From Pseudomonas agarici (lineage in GTDB: Bacteria; Pseudomonadota; Gammaproteobacteria; Pseudomonadales; Pseudomonadaceae), in assembly GCF_900109755.1 (NCBI RefSeq), contig NZ_FOAR01000020.1:44303-108302 (forward strand): DNA of 64,000 nucleotides, written 5' to 3'. Numbering within the stretch: position 1 is the stretch's first letter; every line of letters starts with the position of its first letter. The notes beneath the pieces were generated by a model. It had not been told where the DNA came from and ran no database searches. It saw only the letters and a program-made list of their open reading frames with translations. Shown here piece after piece: positions 49,912 to 58,696 of the stretch. A program made the translations under genes and the position numbers.

Positions 49912-51117
49912 ATGAAAACCCTTTGGCAGAACTGTCACGTTGCAAGCATGGCGCAAGGCAGCTACTCGATCATTGAGGATGCCGCCATCGTGACCCTGGC
50001 GTCGAAGATCGAGTGGATCGGCCCGCGTGCCGAACTGCCGGCGGCGGACTATCCACGGGTCAACGACTTGGAAGGGGCCTGGGTGACACCGGGGTTGATC
50101 GATTGCCATACCCACGCGGTGTTCGGTGGTAACCGCAGTGGTGAGTTCGAGCAGCGCCTGCAAGGGGTGAGCTACGCCGAGATCGCCGCCGCCGGTGGCG
50201 GTATCGCCAGCACCGTGCGGGCCACCCGCGCCGCCGGTGAGGACGAACTGTTCGCCAGTGCCCGGCAGCGTCTGATCTGCCTGCTGCGCGACGGCGTGAC
50301 CAGTGTGGAGATCAAGTCCGGTTATGGCCTGGACCTGGACAACGAACGCAAGATGCTCAAGGTCATCCGCCGTCTCGGCGCCGAACTGCCGATCAGCGTG
50401 CGCGGCACTTGCCTGGCTGCCCACGCACTACCGCCCGAATATACGGGCCGTGCCGATGACTACATCGAGCATATCTGCAACGAGATGCTTCCGGCCCTGG
50501 CCGCCGAAGGCCTGGTGGATGCGGTCGATGCGTTCTGTGAGTACCTGGCGTTTTCCCCGGCCCAGGTCGAGCGGGTGTTCAAGGTTGCACGACAACTGGG
50601 CCTGCCGGTGAAACTGCACGCCGAGCAATTGTCGTCGCTGCACGGTTCGAGCCTGGCGGCGCGCTATCAAGCGCTGTCGGCGGATCACCTGGAGTTCATG
50701 ACCGAAGAGGATGCCATTGCCATGGCAGCCGCTGGTACGGTGGCGGTGTTGTTGCCCGGTGCCTTCTATTTCTTGCGCGAAACCCAATTGCCGCCGATGG
50801 ATGTACTGCGCAAGCACGGGGTGAAGATTGCCGTTGCCAGCGACCTCAATCCAGGGACTTCACCGGCCCTGTCGTTGCGCCTGATGTTGAACATGGCCTG
50901 CACACTGTTTCGCATGACGCCGGAAGAGGCCTTGGCCGGTGTCACCCTGCACGCCGCCACGGCGCTGGGCATGGGGGACAGTCACGGTTCCCTGGAGATC
51001 GGCAAGGTGGCGGATTTTGTCGCCTGGCAGATCGAGCGTCCGGCGGACCTGGCCTACTGGCTGGGCGGTGAGCTGAACAAGCGCGTGGTGCGCCACGGCA
51101 CTGAACTAGGAGAATGA
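49912..51117 (+). CDS. hutI: Imidazolonepropionase
   Basis: 401 residues, amidohydrolase that opens imidazolonepropionate to N-formimidoylglutamate. Metal motifs: LIDCHTHAVFGGNRSGEF, EIKSGYGLDLDNERKML, KLHAEQLSSL, ADHLEFMTEEDA and VASDLNPGTSPALSLRLMLNMACTLFRMTPEEAL. A GGAGG site lies before ATG. The stop TGA overlaps the ATG at 51114 (ATGA) of hutG. Confidence 0.97.
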   Translation: MKTLWQNCHVASMAQGSYSIIEDAAIVTLASKIEWIGPRAELPAADYPRVNDLEGAWVTPGLIDCHTHAVFGGNRSGEFEQRLQGVSYAEIAAAGGGIASTVRATRAAGEDELFASARQRLICLLRDGVTSVEIKSGYGLDLDNERKMLKVIRRLGAELPISVRGTCLAAHALPPEYTGRADDYIEHICNEMLPALAAEGLVDAVDAFCEYLAFSPAQVERVFKVARQLGLPVKLHAEQLSSLHGSSLAARYQALSADHLEFMTEEDAIAMAAAGTVAVLLPGAFYFLRETQLPPMDVLRKHGVKIAVASDLNPGTSPALSLRLMLNMACTLFRMTPEEALAGVTLHAATALGMGDSHGSLEIGKVADFVAWQIERPADLAYWLGGELNKRVVRHGTELGE

Positions 51118-51923
51118 TGGTGGATAACGTCCTGAGCTTCAAACAAGGCCGCGTGCCATTGCTGATCAGCATGCCCCACGCCGGGTTGAAACTGACCCCG
51201 GCGGTCCGGGACGGGCTGATTCCCGAGGCCCGCAGCCTGCCGGATACCGATTGGCACATTCCGCGGCTCTATGACTTCGCCACGGAACTGGGCGCCAGCA
51301 CCCTGGCTGGAGAATATTCGCGGTTTGTCATCGACCTCAACCGTCCATCCGACGACAAACCCCTGTATGTCGGTGCCACCACCGGCCTCTACCCGGCGAC
51401 GCTGTTCGACGGTGTAGCGCTGTTCCGGGACGGCCAAGTACCGTCCGCCGAAGAGCGGGCGAGCTATCTGGAGCAGGTGTGGACGCCGTATCATCAGGCC
51501 CTGCAAGCGGAGCTGGCGCAGCTCAAGGCCGAGTTCGGCTATGCACTGCTGTTCGATGCGCACTCGATCCGCTCCGTGATTCCACGCCTGTTCGAGGGCA
51601 AATTGCCGGACTTCAACCTCGGTACGTTCAACGGCGCGGCCTGCGATCCGCAGCTGGCATCGCGGTTGGAAGCGATCTGTGCCAGGCAGCCGAACTATAG
51701 CCATGTGCTGAACGGGCGCTTCAAGGGCGGTCACATCACTCGCCACTACGGCAACCCAGCCGAGCATATCCATGCGGTGCAACTGGAGCTGTGCCAGTGT
51801 ACCTATATGGAAGAGTTCGAACCGTTCAACTACCGTGACGACCTGGCCGAACCGACGCGAGTCGTGCTCAAGGAACTGATGCAAGGATTGCTGGCCTGGG
51901 GACGTGAGCATTACGGGCGTTGA
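51114..51923 (+). CDS. hutG: N-formylglutamate deformylase
   Basis: 269 residues. It releases formate and glutamate from N-formylglutamate, last step of the HutF route. Marks: GRVPLLISMPHAGLKLTPAVRDGL, RFVIDLNRPSDDKPLYVG, FGYALLFDAHSIRSVIPRLF and GHITRHYGNPAEHIHAVQLELCQCTYM. The start is uncertain: ATG 51114 and 51117 and GTG 51120 are in frame. AGGAG at 51108-51112 is best spaced for GTG, and other HutG proteins start at that position (MDKVLNFKQ). hutI and hutG are coupled. Confidence 0.95.
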   Translation: MMVDNVLSFKQGRVPLLISMPHAGLKLTPAVRDGLIPEARSLPDTDWHIPRLYDFATELGASTLAGEYSRFVIDLNRPSDDKPLYVGATTGLYPATLFDGVALFRDGQVPSAEERASYLEQVWTPYHQALQAELAQLKAEFGYALLFDAHSIRSVIPRLFEGKLPDFNLGTFNGAACDPQLASRLEAICARQPNYSHVLNGRFKGGHITRHYGNPAEHIHAVQLELCQCTYMEEFEPFNYRDDLAEPTRVVLKELMQGLLAWGREHYGR

Positions 51924-51973
51924 CTGATTCGGCTGCTGCTGCGTCTGTCAGGGCCTCTTCGCGGATAAAAATT

Positions 51974-51999
51974 CCGTTATCGGCGACGATAACGGCTTT
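51974..51999 (+). terminator. Terminator after hutG
   Basis: Perfect 9-bp arms (CCGTTATCG and CGATAACGG) around GCGA, then CTTTT. It is 50 bp beyond the hutG stop and closes the hut operon. Confidence 0.78.
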
Positions 52000-52000
52000 T

Positions 52001-52290
52001 CCCAGGTAGGAAAGCAGATCGGGCCAGCGGTACTGACACACTCCGAATTCCCCTGCATACCTGGTGCTGCTAGCCCTGTGGAGCCGCTCCTGCCGCTTGG
52101 TTTTATCCTGCGAATTAAAGCGTTTATTGAACTGATTTAAGCGTTGGCCAAACCGTGGACGCCAGGGCCGCAGCGCGCGCGAGCGCTTTTGACAAGAACA
52201 TGCCGTTTCGGCAATTCGGGTTTATGATGCCGGACGGCAGAATAACAGAAGTCCCCCTCAGGGATGACCTCGACCCTTACGGAGCGCGTA
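52001..52290. other. Gap between the hutG terminator and pip
   Basis: About 290 bp. Contains a REP-like fragment (GTGGAGCCGCTCCTGCCGC near 52079) and a GCGCGC-rich segment near 52175; the promoter of pip must lie here, but I see no convincing -35/-10 pair. No gene is supported. Confidence 0.4.
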
Positions 52291-53262
52291 ATGCAGACTT
52301 TGTACCCACAGATCAAACCCTACGCCCGGCATGATCTGGCCGTGGATGAGCCGCATGTGTTGTACGTCGACGAAAGCGGCTCGCCCGAGGGCTTGCCCGT
52401 GGTGTTCATTCACGGTGGTCCGGGTGCCGGCTGTGATGCCCAGAGCCGTCGTTATTTCGATCCGAACCTGTACCGCGTCATTACCTTCGACCAGCGCGGC
52501 TGCGGTCGTTCGACGCCGCACGCCAGTCTGGAAAACAACACCACCTGGGACCTGGTGGCAGACCTGGAGCGGATTCGCGAGTACCTGGGCATCGACAAGT
52601 GGGTGGTGTTCGGCGGCTCCTGGGGTTCGACCCTGGCTCTGGCCTATGCTCAGACTCACCCGGAGCGGGTTCATGGCCTGATCCTGCGGGGCATCTTTCT
52701 TTGCCGCCCGCAGGAAATCGAGTGGTTCTACCAGGCTGGCGCCAGTCGCCTGTTCCCGGACTATTGGCAGGATTACCTGGCACCGATCCCCGTGGAGGAG
52801 CGCGGCGACCTGCTGAGCGCCTTCCACAGACGCCTGACCGGCAACGACCAGATCGCCCAGATGCATGCGGCCAAGGCTTGGTCACTTTGGGAAGGCCGCA
52901 CCGCGACCCTGCGCCCCAATCCGTTGGTGGTCGATCGCTTCTCCGAGCCGCAGCGAGCCTTGTCGATTGCCCGGATTGAGTGTCATTACTTCACCAACAA
53001 TGCGTTCCTGGAACCCAACCAACTGATCCGCGACATGGACAAGATCGCCCATTTGCCGGGCGTGATCGTGCATGGTCGCTACGATGTGATTTGTCCGCTG
53101 GACAATGCCTGGGAATTGCACCAGGCCTGGCCCAATAGCGAGTTGCAGGTGATTCGCGATGCCGGGCACGCGGCGTCGGAGCCGGGTATTACCGATGCGC
53201 TGGTGCGCGCCGCCGACCAGATGGCGCGGCGTCTGCTCGATCTGCCTCCTGAAGAAGCATGA
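52291..53262 (+). CDS. pip: Proline iminopeptidase
   Basis: 323 residues, S33 alpha/beta hydrolase that removes N-terminal proline. Oxyanion HGGPGAG at residue about 40, nucleophile in FGGSWGSTLALAYAQTHP near residue 113, acid and base in GRYDVICPLDNAW and IRDAGHAASEP. ATG 52291 has GGAG ahead and is the family start. The TGA overlaps dtd ATG (ATGA). It is cytoplasmic. Confidence 0.96.
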   Translation: MQTLYPQIKPYARHDLAVDEPHVLYVDESGSPEGLPVVFIHGGPGAGCDAQSRRYFDPNLYRVITFDQRGCGRSTPHASLENNTTWDLVADLERIREYLGIDKWVVFGGSWGSTLALAYAQTHPERVHGLILRGIFLCRPQEIEWFYQAGASRLFPDYWQDYLAPIPVEERGDLLSAFHRRLTGNDQIAQMHAAKAWSLWEGRTATLRPNPLVVDRFSEPQRALSIARIECHYFTNNAFLEPNQLIRDMDKIAHLPGVIVHGRYDVICPLDNAWELHQAWPNSELQVIRDAGHAASEPGITDALVRAADQMARRLLDLPPEEA

Positions 53263-53696
53263 AGGGCCTGCTACAACGTGTCAGTGGGGCACGGGTCGAG
53301 GTCGCGGGGGAAGTGATCGGCGCCATCGACCAGGGGTTGCTGGTGCTATTGGCCGTGGAACCTGACGACACTTTGGCCTGTGCCGACAAACTTCTGAAGA
53401 AGCTACTGAACTATCGGGTGTTCAGCGATCCTCAGGGCAAGATGAACCTGTCCCTGGCGGATATCGGTGGCGGTTTGCTGCTGGTGTCGCAGTTTACCCT
53501 GGCCGCCGATACCCAGAGCGGATTACGCCCGAGCTTCTCCACGGCGGCGCCGCCAGCGGTCGCCGAGGCGCTCTTCGACTATGTAGTGGCACAGGCGCGA
53601 CGTTGGCATGGCCAAGTGGCGACGGGGCGTTTCGGGGCGGATATGCAGGTGCATCTGGTCAATGATGGCCCGGTAACATTCCTGTTACAGACCTGA
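53259..53696 (+). CDS. dtd: D-aminoacyl-tRNA deacylase
   Basis: 145 residues, standard length. It clears D-amino acids from tRNA. Marks are the start MKGLLQRVSGARVEVAGEVIGAIDQGLLVLLAVEPDD, LLVSQFTLAADTQSGLRPSFSTAAPP (SQFTL site) and FGADMQVHLVNDGPVTFLLQ (the NxGP cis-proline segment). The overlap with pip is conserved in pseudomonads. Confidence 0.96.
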   Translation: MKGLLQRVSGARVEVAGEVIGAIDQGLLVLLAVEPDDTLACADKLLKKLLNYRVFSDPQGKMNLSLADIGGGLLLVSQFTLAADTQSGLRPSFSTAAPPAVAEALFDYVVAQARRWHGQVATGRFGADMQVHLVNDGPVTFLLQT

Positions 53697-54120
53697 AAGC
53701 AGCAAAAACGACATATCGGGCTGAAAACAGGGGGATTTGCCGATAAATACTTTGTTTCGCCTGATGCGTTGTCACGCGGCCTACTAGATAATCGCGCGCT
53801 ATGGGGATCGGCGTTCGTTGGTCCATTTTGACTTGGGTAGAGACTTGTCCGACACCGTTTGGGGAATCATTTTGTCCCAGGGGAGTCGGAACAATGCTCG
53901 CCAACCTGGCATGGGTGGCCTGTACGGTTGGTTTGGCTGGCATTATTTCTGATGCCGGGAGGCCAGAGACAAAGCGCTGCGACGAGTCATAGCCGGCTAT
54001 GGCAAGGCGTCGCAACGTAGTATCTGGATTTGTGGCGCTGAAATAAGCCATCCCAACGGATCACGCAGGTTACTTGGTCTAGCCGTTGGTTTTTTGATCT
54101 GTTTTCGGCGAGGGTTGCTC
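53697..54120. other. Gap between dtd and opgG
   Basis: 424 bp. The left 200 bp are AT-richer and could hold the opgG promoter; I see no firm sigma70 pair. The right part is the inverted-repeat element listed separately. No gene is supported. Confidence 0.5.
53905..54082. repeat. MITE-like inverted-repeat element, copy 2
   Basis: Same motif order and nearly the same length as the element at 17071. It has GGTGGCCTGT at the left end, GATGCC, then the central AAAGCGCTGCGACGAGTCAT followed by AG-CCGG-CTATGG with a GTCGCA arm, then TTGTGGCGCTGAAATA and imperfect right end near 54080. The terminal repeats have diverged more than in copy 1. It ends about 38 bp before the opgG start, so it lies in the opgG leader. 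Confidence 0.7.
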
Positions 54121-55887
54121 GTGATTGTTAGTCCCTGTAATGCACCAAAATTGACTGCCAAAGGGTTACGAAAAGCATTGGTGACGGGCTCCGCACTGCT
54201 TTGCCTGCTCGGTGCCGGCCAACTCTTTGCATTCAATTTGGACGATGTGGCGGCCAAGGCGAAGACCCTGGCCGGGCAGAAATACGAAGCTGGGCGCAGC
54301 AATCTGCCGAACGAATTTCGTGAGATGAAGTTTGCGGACTATCAAAAAATCCGCTTCCTGACCGACAAGGCCGAATGGGCCGATCAGAAGACGCCGTTCA
54401 AGTTGTCGTTCTATCATCAGGGCATGCATTTCGACACGCCGGTGAAAATCAACGAAATCACCGCCAAGGATGTCTCGGAGATCAAATACGATCCGAGCCG
54501 TTTCGATTTCGGCGACCTGAAGTTCGATCCTAAAACCACCGAACAATTGGGTTATGCCGGTTTCCGCGTGCTTTACCCGATCAACAAGGCCGACAAGCAA
54601 GACGAAATCATGACCATGCTGGGCGCGAGTTACTTCCGCGTCGTCGGCAAGGGCCATACCTATGGCTTATCCGCTCGTGGCATGGCAATCGATACCGCAT
54701 TGCCGTCCGGCGAAGAGTTCCCGCGCTTCACCGAATTCTGGGTGCAGCGGCCCCAGCCGACCGACAAGCACCTGGTAATCTTTGCTTTGCTCGACTCGCC
54801 ACGGGCCACGGGCGCCTATCGACTGACCCTGCGTCCGGGCAGCGATACCATCGTCGACGTGAAGGCGCAGATGTTCCTGCGCGACAAGGTCGGCAAGCTG
54901 GGCGTGGCTCCGCTGACCAGCATGTTCCTGTTCGGCGCCAACCAGCCGTCGAAAGTCCTCAACTACCGTCGCGAGTTGCACGACTCCAGCGGCCTGTCGA
55001 TCCATGCCGGCAATGGCGAATGGCTCTGGCGCCCGCTGAACAACCCGAAACACCTGGCAGTGAGCAACTTCTCCGTGGAGAACCCGCGTGGTTTCGGCCT
55101 GTTGCAACGGGGTCGCGACTTCAGCCACTACGAAGACCTCGACGATCGCTACGACAAGCGCCCAAGTGCCTGGATCGAGCCGAAGGGCGATTGGGGCAAG
55201 GGCACCGTCGATCTGGTGGAAATTCCGACTGCCGACGAAACCAACGACAACATCGTGGCTTTCTGGAACCCGGAAAAGCTCGCCCAGCCAGGTGAGGCGA
55301 TGAACTTCGCCTACCACATACACTGGACCCAGGATGAAGCCGCCCTGCATTCGCCAGACAGCGCCTGGGTCAAGCAGACCCTGAAGTCCACCGGTGACGT
55401 CAAGCAGTCGAACCTGATCCGTCAGCCAGACGGCAGCGTCGCCTATCTGGTGGACTTCGAAGGGCCTGCCCTCAAGGCCTTGCCGGAAGATGCCCCGGTA
55501 CGCAGCCAGATCAGCGTCGGCGATAACGCCGAAGTGGTGGAAAACAACCTGCGCTACAACCCCGAGACCCAGGGCTGGCGCCTGACGCTGCGCCTGAAGA
55601 TCAAGGACCCGAGCAAGACCACCGAGATGCGCGCCACCTTGGTCAAGGATATCGTTGCGCCTGAGCCGGCCACGGTCGAGCCCCAGGTAGCCAAGACCGA
55701 CAAGATTGTGGCCAAGACTCAGGAGAAAGGTGCGGCCAAGGTCCCGGAGAAAGACAAGGCCAAGGCCAAGAAAGAGCATGATGCCCCGGCGCCGGCTCCC
55801 GAGGCTGTTCCTACCCACCCGGAGCCGGTGAAGACTGAACAAGTTTTGACCGAGACCTGGAGCTATCAGTTGCCCGCCGATGAGTAA
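54121..55887 (+). CDS. opgG: Glucan biosynthesis protein G
   Basis: 588 residues from GTG 54121, six bases after GAGGG. A signal-like hydrophobic segment (about residues 24-38, GSALLCLLGAGQLFAF) leads the periplasmic protein. Family segments: FNLDDVAAKAKTLAGQKYEA, LPNEFREMKFADYQKIRF, ARGMAIDTALPSGEEFPRFTEFWVQRP and GTVDLVEIPTADETNDNIVAFWNPE. The carboxyl end has a Lys/Ala/Pro-rich tail of about 60 residues before TETWSYQLP, longer than in E. coli. It is needed for making osmoregulated periplasmic glucans with OpgH, whose ATG overlaps its stop by 8 bp. Confidence 0.94.
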   Translation: MIVSPCNAPKLTAKGLRKALVTGSALLCLLGAGQLFAFNLDDVAAKAKTLAGQKYEAGRSNLPNEFREMKFADYQKIRFLTDKAEWADQKTPFKLSFYHQGMHFDTPVKINEITAKDVSEIKYDPSRFDFGDLKFDPKTTEQLGYAGFRVLYPINKADKQDEIMTMLGASYFRVVGKGHTYGLSARGMAIDTALPSGEEFPRFTEFWVQRPQPTDKHLVIFALLDSPRATGAYRLTLRPGSDTIVDVKAQMFLRDKVGKLGVAPLTSMFLFGANQPSKVLNYRRELHDSSGLSIHAGNGEWLWRPLNNPKHLAVSNFSVENPRGFGLLQRGRDFSHYEDLDDRYDKRPSAWIEPKGDWGKGTVDLVEIPTADETNDNIVAFWNPEKLAQPGEAMNFAYHIHWTQDEAALHSPDSAWVKQTLKSTGDVKQSNLIRQPDGSVAYLVDFEGPALKALPEDAPVRSQISVGDNAEVVENNLRYNPETQGWRLTLRLKIKDPSKTTEMRATLVKDIVAPEPATVEPQVAKTDKIVAKTQEKGAAKVPEKDKAKAKKEHDAPAPAPEAVPTHPEPVKTEQVLTETWSYQLPADE

Positions 55888-58450
55888 TTCAATTACCCAG
55901 CCAGAGACTCTCGCCGAGTATCTGGCGCACCTGCCGTTGAGCACCGAGCAGCGCGCCGAGCTGGCGAGCTGTGCTTCGTTCGCCGAGCTGCATGAGCGCC
56001 TCAGTGCCCATCCGTCCGTCGACTCCGCCGAAGCTGCGCAAGCCTCGGTGGGGCGTCGCCTGACCCTCAATTCGGCTGCTGAGCTGGAAGACGCCGAGAT
56101 GCTCGCGGTCGACGCCAGTGGCCGGGTGTGCCTCAAGGCGACGCCACCGATTCGACGTACCCGAGTCGTGCCCGAGCCCTGGCGAACCAATATCCTGGTG
56201 CGCGGCTGGCGTCTCCTGACCGGGCGCGGCAACCCGCCACCGCCCAAGGATGACAAGCGCGACCTGCCTCATGCGCGCTGGCGCACCGTGGGTTCGATCC
56301 GCCGTTATATCCTGCTGGTGCTGATGCTTGGCCAGACCGTCATCGCTGGCTGGTACATGAAAGGCATCATGCCTTACCAGGGTTGGTCGTTCTTCGACCC
56401 CTCCGAGGTGATGCGCCAGCCGCTGCTACAGACCGCCCAGCAAGTGCTGCCGTATGCTCTGCAGACCAGCATCCTGGTGCTATTCGGCATCCTGTTCTGC
56501 TGGGTCTCGGCCGGTTTCTGGACTGCCTTGATGGGCTTCCTCGAACTCCTGACAGGGCACGACAAGTATCGTATTTCGGGTGCCAGCGCCGGCAGCGAGC
56601 CGATTGCCCAGGATGCGCGCACTGCCATCGTCATGCCGATCTGCAACGAGGACGTGCCACGGGTCTTTGCCGGCCTGCGGGCAACCTTCGAATCGGTCGC
56701 GGCCACCGGTGACCTGGATCGCTTCGACTTCTTTGTCCTGAGCGACAGTAACGACACCGATATCTGCGTCGCCGAGCAACAGGCCTGGCTGGATGTTTGC
56801 CGTGAGGCCTCGGGCTTCGGTCGGATCTTCTACCGTCGTCGCCGTCGCCGGGTAAAACGCAAGAGCGGCAACCTCGACGACTTCTGTCGTCGTTGGGGGG
56901 GCGATTACAAATACATGGTGGTGCTCGACGCCGACAGCGTCATGAGTGGCGAATGCCTGACCAGCCTGGTGCGCCTGATGGAGGCCACGCCGGACGCCGG
57001 AATCATCCAGACCGCGCCGCGGGCGTCGGGCATGGATACCCTCTATGCACGCATGCAGCAGTTCGCGACCCGTGTCTATGGCCCATTGTTCACCGCCGGC
57101 CTGCATTTCTGGCAGTTGGGCGAGTCTCACTACTGGGGCCACAACGCGATCATCCGTATGAAGCCGTTTATCGAGCACTGCGCCCTGGCGCCGTTGCCCG
57201 GCAAAGGCGCGTTCGCCGGGGCGATTCTCTCCCACGACTTCGTCGAAGCCGCGCTGATGCGCCGTGCCGGCTGGGGCGTGTGGATTGCCTATGACCTGCC
57301 CGGCAGCTATGAAGAGTTGCCGCCGAACCTGCTGGACGAGCTCAAGCGCGACCGCCGTTGGTGCCACGGCAACCTGATGAATTTCCGGCTGTTTCTGGTC
57401 AAGGGCATGCATCCGGTACACCGTGCGGTATTCCTTACCGGGGTGATGTCCTACCTGTCGGCGCCGCTGTGGTTCTTCTTCCTGGTGTTGTCGACGGCTC
57501 TGCTGGCGGTCAACACCTTGATGGAGCCGCAGTACTTCATGGAGCCGCGCCAGCTTTATCCGTTGTGGCCGCAGTGGCATCCGGACAAGGCAGTGGCGCT
57601 GTTCTCCACCACTATCGTGTTGCTGTTCCTGCCTAAGCTGTTGAGCATCATCCTGATTTGGGCCAAGGGCGCGAAAGAGTTCGGTGGCAAGTTCAAAGTG
57701 ACTCTGTCGATGCTGCTGGAGATGCTGTTCTCCATGCTGCTGGCGCCGGTGCGGATGATTTTCCATACCCGCTTCGTGTTGGCCGCATTTCTCGGTTGGG
57801 CAGCGACCTGGAACTCGCCGCAGCGTGACGACGATTCGACGCCTTGGAGCGAGGCGGTCCGCCGCCATGGTCCGCAAACCTTGCTGGGGGCATTCTGGGC
57901 CTTGCTGGTGATCTGGCTCAACCCGAGCTTCCTTTGGTGGCTGGTGCCAATCGTCGGTTCGCTGATGCTGTCGATCCCGGTTTCGGTGATCTCCAGTCGG
58001 GTCAACCTGGGTCTGCGTTCGAAAGATGAGAGCCTGTTCCTCATCCCCGAGGAATACAATCCGCCCCAGGCGCTGTTGGCAACCGATGAATACACCCATG
58101 AGAACCGTTGGCACGCGCTGAACGACGGTTTCGTCCGGGCTGTGGTCGATCCACAGCAGAATGCCCTGGCCTGTGCCCTGGCCACTGCCCGCCACGGTCA
58201 GGCCGAGCCCATCGAATGGCTGCGGGTGGAGCGCGTGCGGCACGCGTTGAAGGTCGGTCCGGCGGCACTGGACAATCATGCTCGCCTGCAATTGCTGAGC
58301 GATCCGGTCGCCCTGGCCCGCCTGCATGCGCAGGTCTGGGGTGACGGTCATGCCGAGTGGCTGACGGCTTGGCGTGATTCGATCAATGCCGATCCCCATG
58401 CGCCGCTGTTGCCGTTGCAACCTGCCGCCGTGGTCAGTCAACCTGCCTGA
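55880..58450 (+). CDS. opgH: Glucan glucosyltransferase OpgH (MdoH)
   Basis: 856 residues, inner-membrane processive glycosyltransferase (GT2) that makes the beta-1,2-linked glucan backbone from UDP-glucose. About eight membrane segments. The cytoplasmic domain has TAIVMPICNEDVPRVFAGL, YKYMVVLDADSVMSGECL with the DAD motif, WGHNAIIRMKPFIEHC, SHDFVEAALMRRAGW and RRWCHGNLMNFRL. The long N-terminal cytosolic part (about 130 residues) is typical. A run of seven G falls within codons for RRWGGDYKY (56895-56901). It starts within the end of opgG. The stop codon is inside a terminator stem. Confidence 0.96.
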   Translation: MSNSITQPETLAEYLAHLPLSTEQRAELASCASFAELHERLSAHPSVDSAEAAQASVGRRLTLNSAAELEDAEMLAVDASGRVCLKATPPIRRTRVVPEPWRTNILVRGWRLLTGRGNPPPPKDDKRDLPHARWRTVGSIRRYILLVLMLGQTVIAGWYMKGIMPYQGWSFFDPSEVMRQPLLQTAQQVLPYALQTSILVLFGILFCWVSAGFWTALMGFLELLTGHDKYRISGASAGSEPIAQDARTAIVMPICNEDVPRVFAGLRATFESVAATGDLDRFDFFVLSDSNDTDICVAEQQAWLDVCREASGFGRIFYRRRRRRVKRKSGNLDDFCRRWGGDYKYMVVLDADSVMSGECLTSLVRLMEATPDAGIIQTAPRASGMDTLYARMQQFATRVYGPLFTAGLHFWQLGESHYWGHNAIIRMKPFIEHCALAPLPGKGAFAGAILSHDFVEAALMRRAGWGVWIAYDLPGSYEELPPNLLDELKRDRRWCHGNLMNFRLFLVKGMHPVHRAVFLTGVMSYLSAPLWFFFLVLSTALLAVNTLMEPQYFMEPRQLYPLWPQWHPDKAVALFSTTIVLLFLPKLLSIILIWAKGAKEFGGKFKVTLSMLLEMLFSMLLAPVRMIFHTRFVLAAFLGWAATWNSPQRDDDSTPWSEAVRRHGPQTLLGAFWALLVIWLNPSFLWWLVPIVGSLMLSIPVSVISSRVNLGLRSKDESLFLIPEEYNPPQALLATDEYTHENRWHALNDGFVRAVVDPQQNALACALATARHGQAEPIEWLRVERVRHALKVGPAALDNHARLQLLSDPVALARLHAQVWGDGHAEWLTAWRDSINADPHAPLLPLQPAAVVSQPA

Positions 58451-58490
58451 AACCTCCCCCCCGAGCCGTCAGCTCGGGGGGGAGGTTTCA
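58448..58490 (+). terminator. Terminator overlapping the opgH stop codon
   Basis: Perfect 19-bp arms (58448-58466 and 58472-58490) with a five-base loop CGTCA, containing seven C and seven G. The first three bases of the stem are the opgH TGA. The tail is short on T, so termination may be partial. Confidence 0.8.
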
Positions 58491-58696
58491 TCGTTACAGC
58501 GCATTTCCCCTCCAGTACCTCGCCGCATCTATTGTCATTTGGTAACAAAAGAGCCACCCGATGCCGTATGGCAGCGTGATCGAGTACGTTAGGATCGCGC
58601 CCCGAAATCGTGCCGACCAGGCTTGCTGGTGACTGTGGCTTCGCACAGCGCGCCAAAAGCTGCTGGCATCATCGGGAAATGGACCAAGGAATCTTC

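Noticed and set aside
54667..56256. 529-codon open frame opposite opgG and opgH
   Set aside because: It spans the boundary of two solid genes on the other strand and shows no protein-family signal.
56480..58441. 653-codon open frame on the minus strand opposite opgH
   Set aside because: It is the antisense of a well-supported gene in a GC-rich genome, with no family features, many His/Arg/Gln runs and no ribosome site.
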